Source of the DNA: a virus
IMG/VR virus record: IMGVR_UViG_3300039191_000190
Coordinates: 1-39,414 of that record
Strand: one strand, 5' to 3'
DNA: 39,414 nucleotides
The notes beneath the pieces are model-generated. The model was not told where the DNA came from and ran no database searches. It worked only from the letters and a program-made list of their open reading frames with translations. The translations under genes were made by a program, and so were the position numbers. This document shows, one piece after another, positions 39,413-39,414 of the stretch (within the stretch, counting starts at the first letter, position 1; each line of letters opens with the position of its first letter).

Positions 39413-39414
39413 TT
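39344..39414 (+). CDS. start of cassette C13 gene (partial, attC-encoded N-terminus)
   Basis: ATG at 39344 in the attC12 spacer gives MENENTTIKPSDSEGVRYSD and then Leu-Leu-Ala up to the window end, open at the 3' edge. The crossover lies after base 39406, so nearly all visible codons belong to attC12. If the window is circular, this frame continues from base 1 and stops at 65-67, giving a protein of about 45 residues. Confidence 0.45.
   Translation, partial: MENENTTIKPSDSEGVRYSDLLA

Larger units (their letters stand above)
34814..39414 (+). mobile_element. integron-type gene-cassette array (attC sites, no integrase)
   Basis: Thirteen small cassettes (the last cut by the window end) separated by 12 related sites. 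Left arms share TAACGTC...TAGCCACC; right arms share GGTGGCTA..TCTGATTTGTTA; the arms are joined by an A-rich spacer of variable length. This is attC anatomy: R'' and R' cores, unpaired spacers, L'' and L'. The R'' of each cassette is complementary to the first seven bases of that same cassette (eight are 7/7; C7, C9 and C11 are 6/7; C1 is 5/7), the signature of excised circular cassettes. Crossover points, 3' of G: 34860, 35099, 35637, 35927, 36503, 37140, 37463, 37811, 38213, 38482, 38771, 39072, 39406. No tyrosine recombinase is encoded in the window and no attI is recognised. Confidence 0.88.

Noticed and set aside
1-39414. tRNA genes, phage RNA polymerase, DNA polymerase, integrase and lysogeny repressor of the CI type
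   Set aside because: None could be recognised in either strand; the XRE protein at 34022 is Cro-sized only.

Overview
The window reads as most or all of a tailed-phage genome, about 39.4 kb, with every convincing gene on the + strand. The virion genes are podovirus-like (T7-type portal, tail tubular proteins A and B, and internal virion proteins), but no phage RNA polymerase or DNA polymerase gene is visible. The host cannot be named. Most starts lack a Shine-Dalgarno sequence and follow A-rich leaders such as 'aaaatcATG', which is common in Bacteroidota and also occurs in PVC-group bacteria; this is weak evidence.

Layout. 64-6044: small and large terminase, a proline-rich linker protein, portal, a Bbp19-like protein and scaffold, closed by a strong terminator. 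6126-7831: promoter, major capsid and a head-decoration candidate, again closed by a terminator. 7860-18586: fibre-like proteins, a lysis block (membrane protein/lipoprotein, endolysin, holin candidate), tail tubular A, a collagen-like fibre, tail tubular B, a GNAT-like protein and two internal virion proteins. 18586-26766: one 2726-residue polyvalent protein with a zinc-protease motif, an ADP-ribosyltransferase-like domain and a ParB-like domain. 26849-34808: early region with small regulators, a RecT / DUF1351-like / YqaJ recombination set, RusA, a replication initiator behind an elaborate RNA leader, an orphan methyltransferase fragment, a DnaC-like loader, and XRE and winged-helix regulators.

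34814 to the window end is the most unusual part. It is an integron-type gene-cassette array: twelve attC-like sites, one 5' half-site, twelve complete small cassettes and the start of a thirteenth. The diagnostic observation is that the 3' core (R'') of each cassette is the reverse complement of the start of the same cassette, not of the site next to it. The 7-mers match 7/7 in eight cassettes, 6/7 in three and 5/7 in the first. No integron integrase is present in the window, so this is a cluster of attC sites without an integrase, carried by a phage. Cargo includes two Lar-like zinc proteins, a DUF551-like protein, a PD-(D/E)XK-like nuclease, an SH3-like protein and two promoter-bearing toxin-antitoxin-like pairs.

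The array is packed to the base. Stop codons overlap or touch R'', and several genes take their start codon from the attC of the upstream cassette, so their first 16-25 residues depend on cassette order. My reading is that the phage, or its ancestor, used a host integron integrase to gather and shuffle small accessory, possibly anti-defence, genes that are read through from upstream phage promoters.
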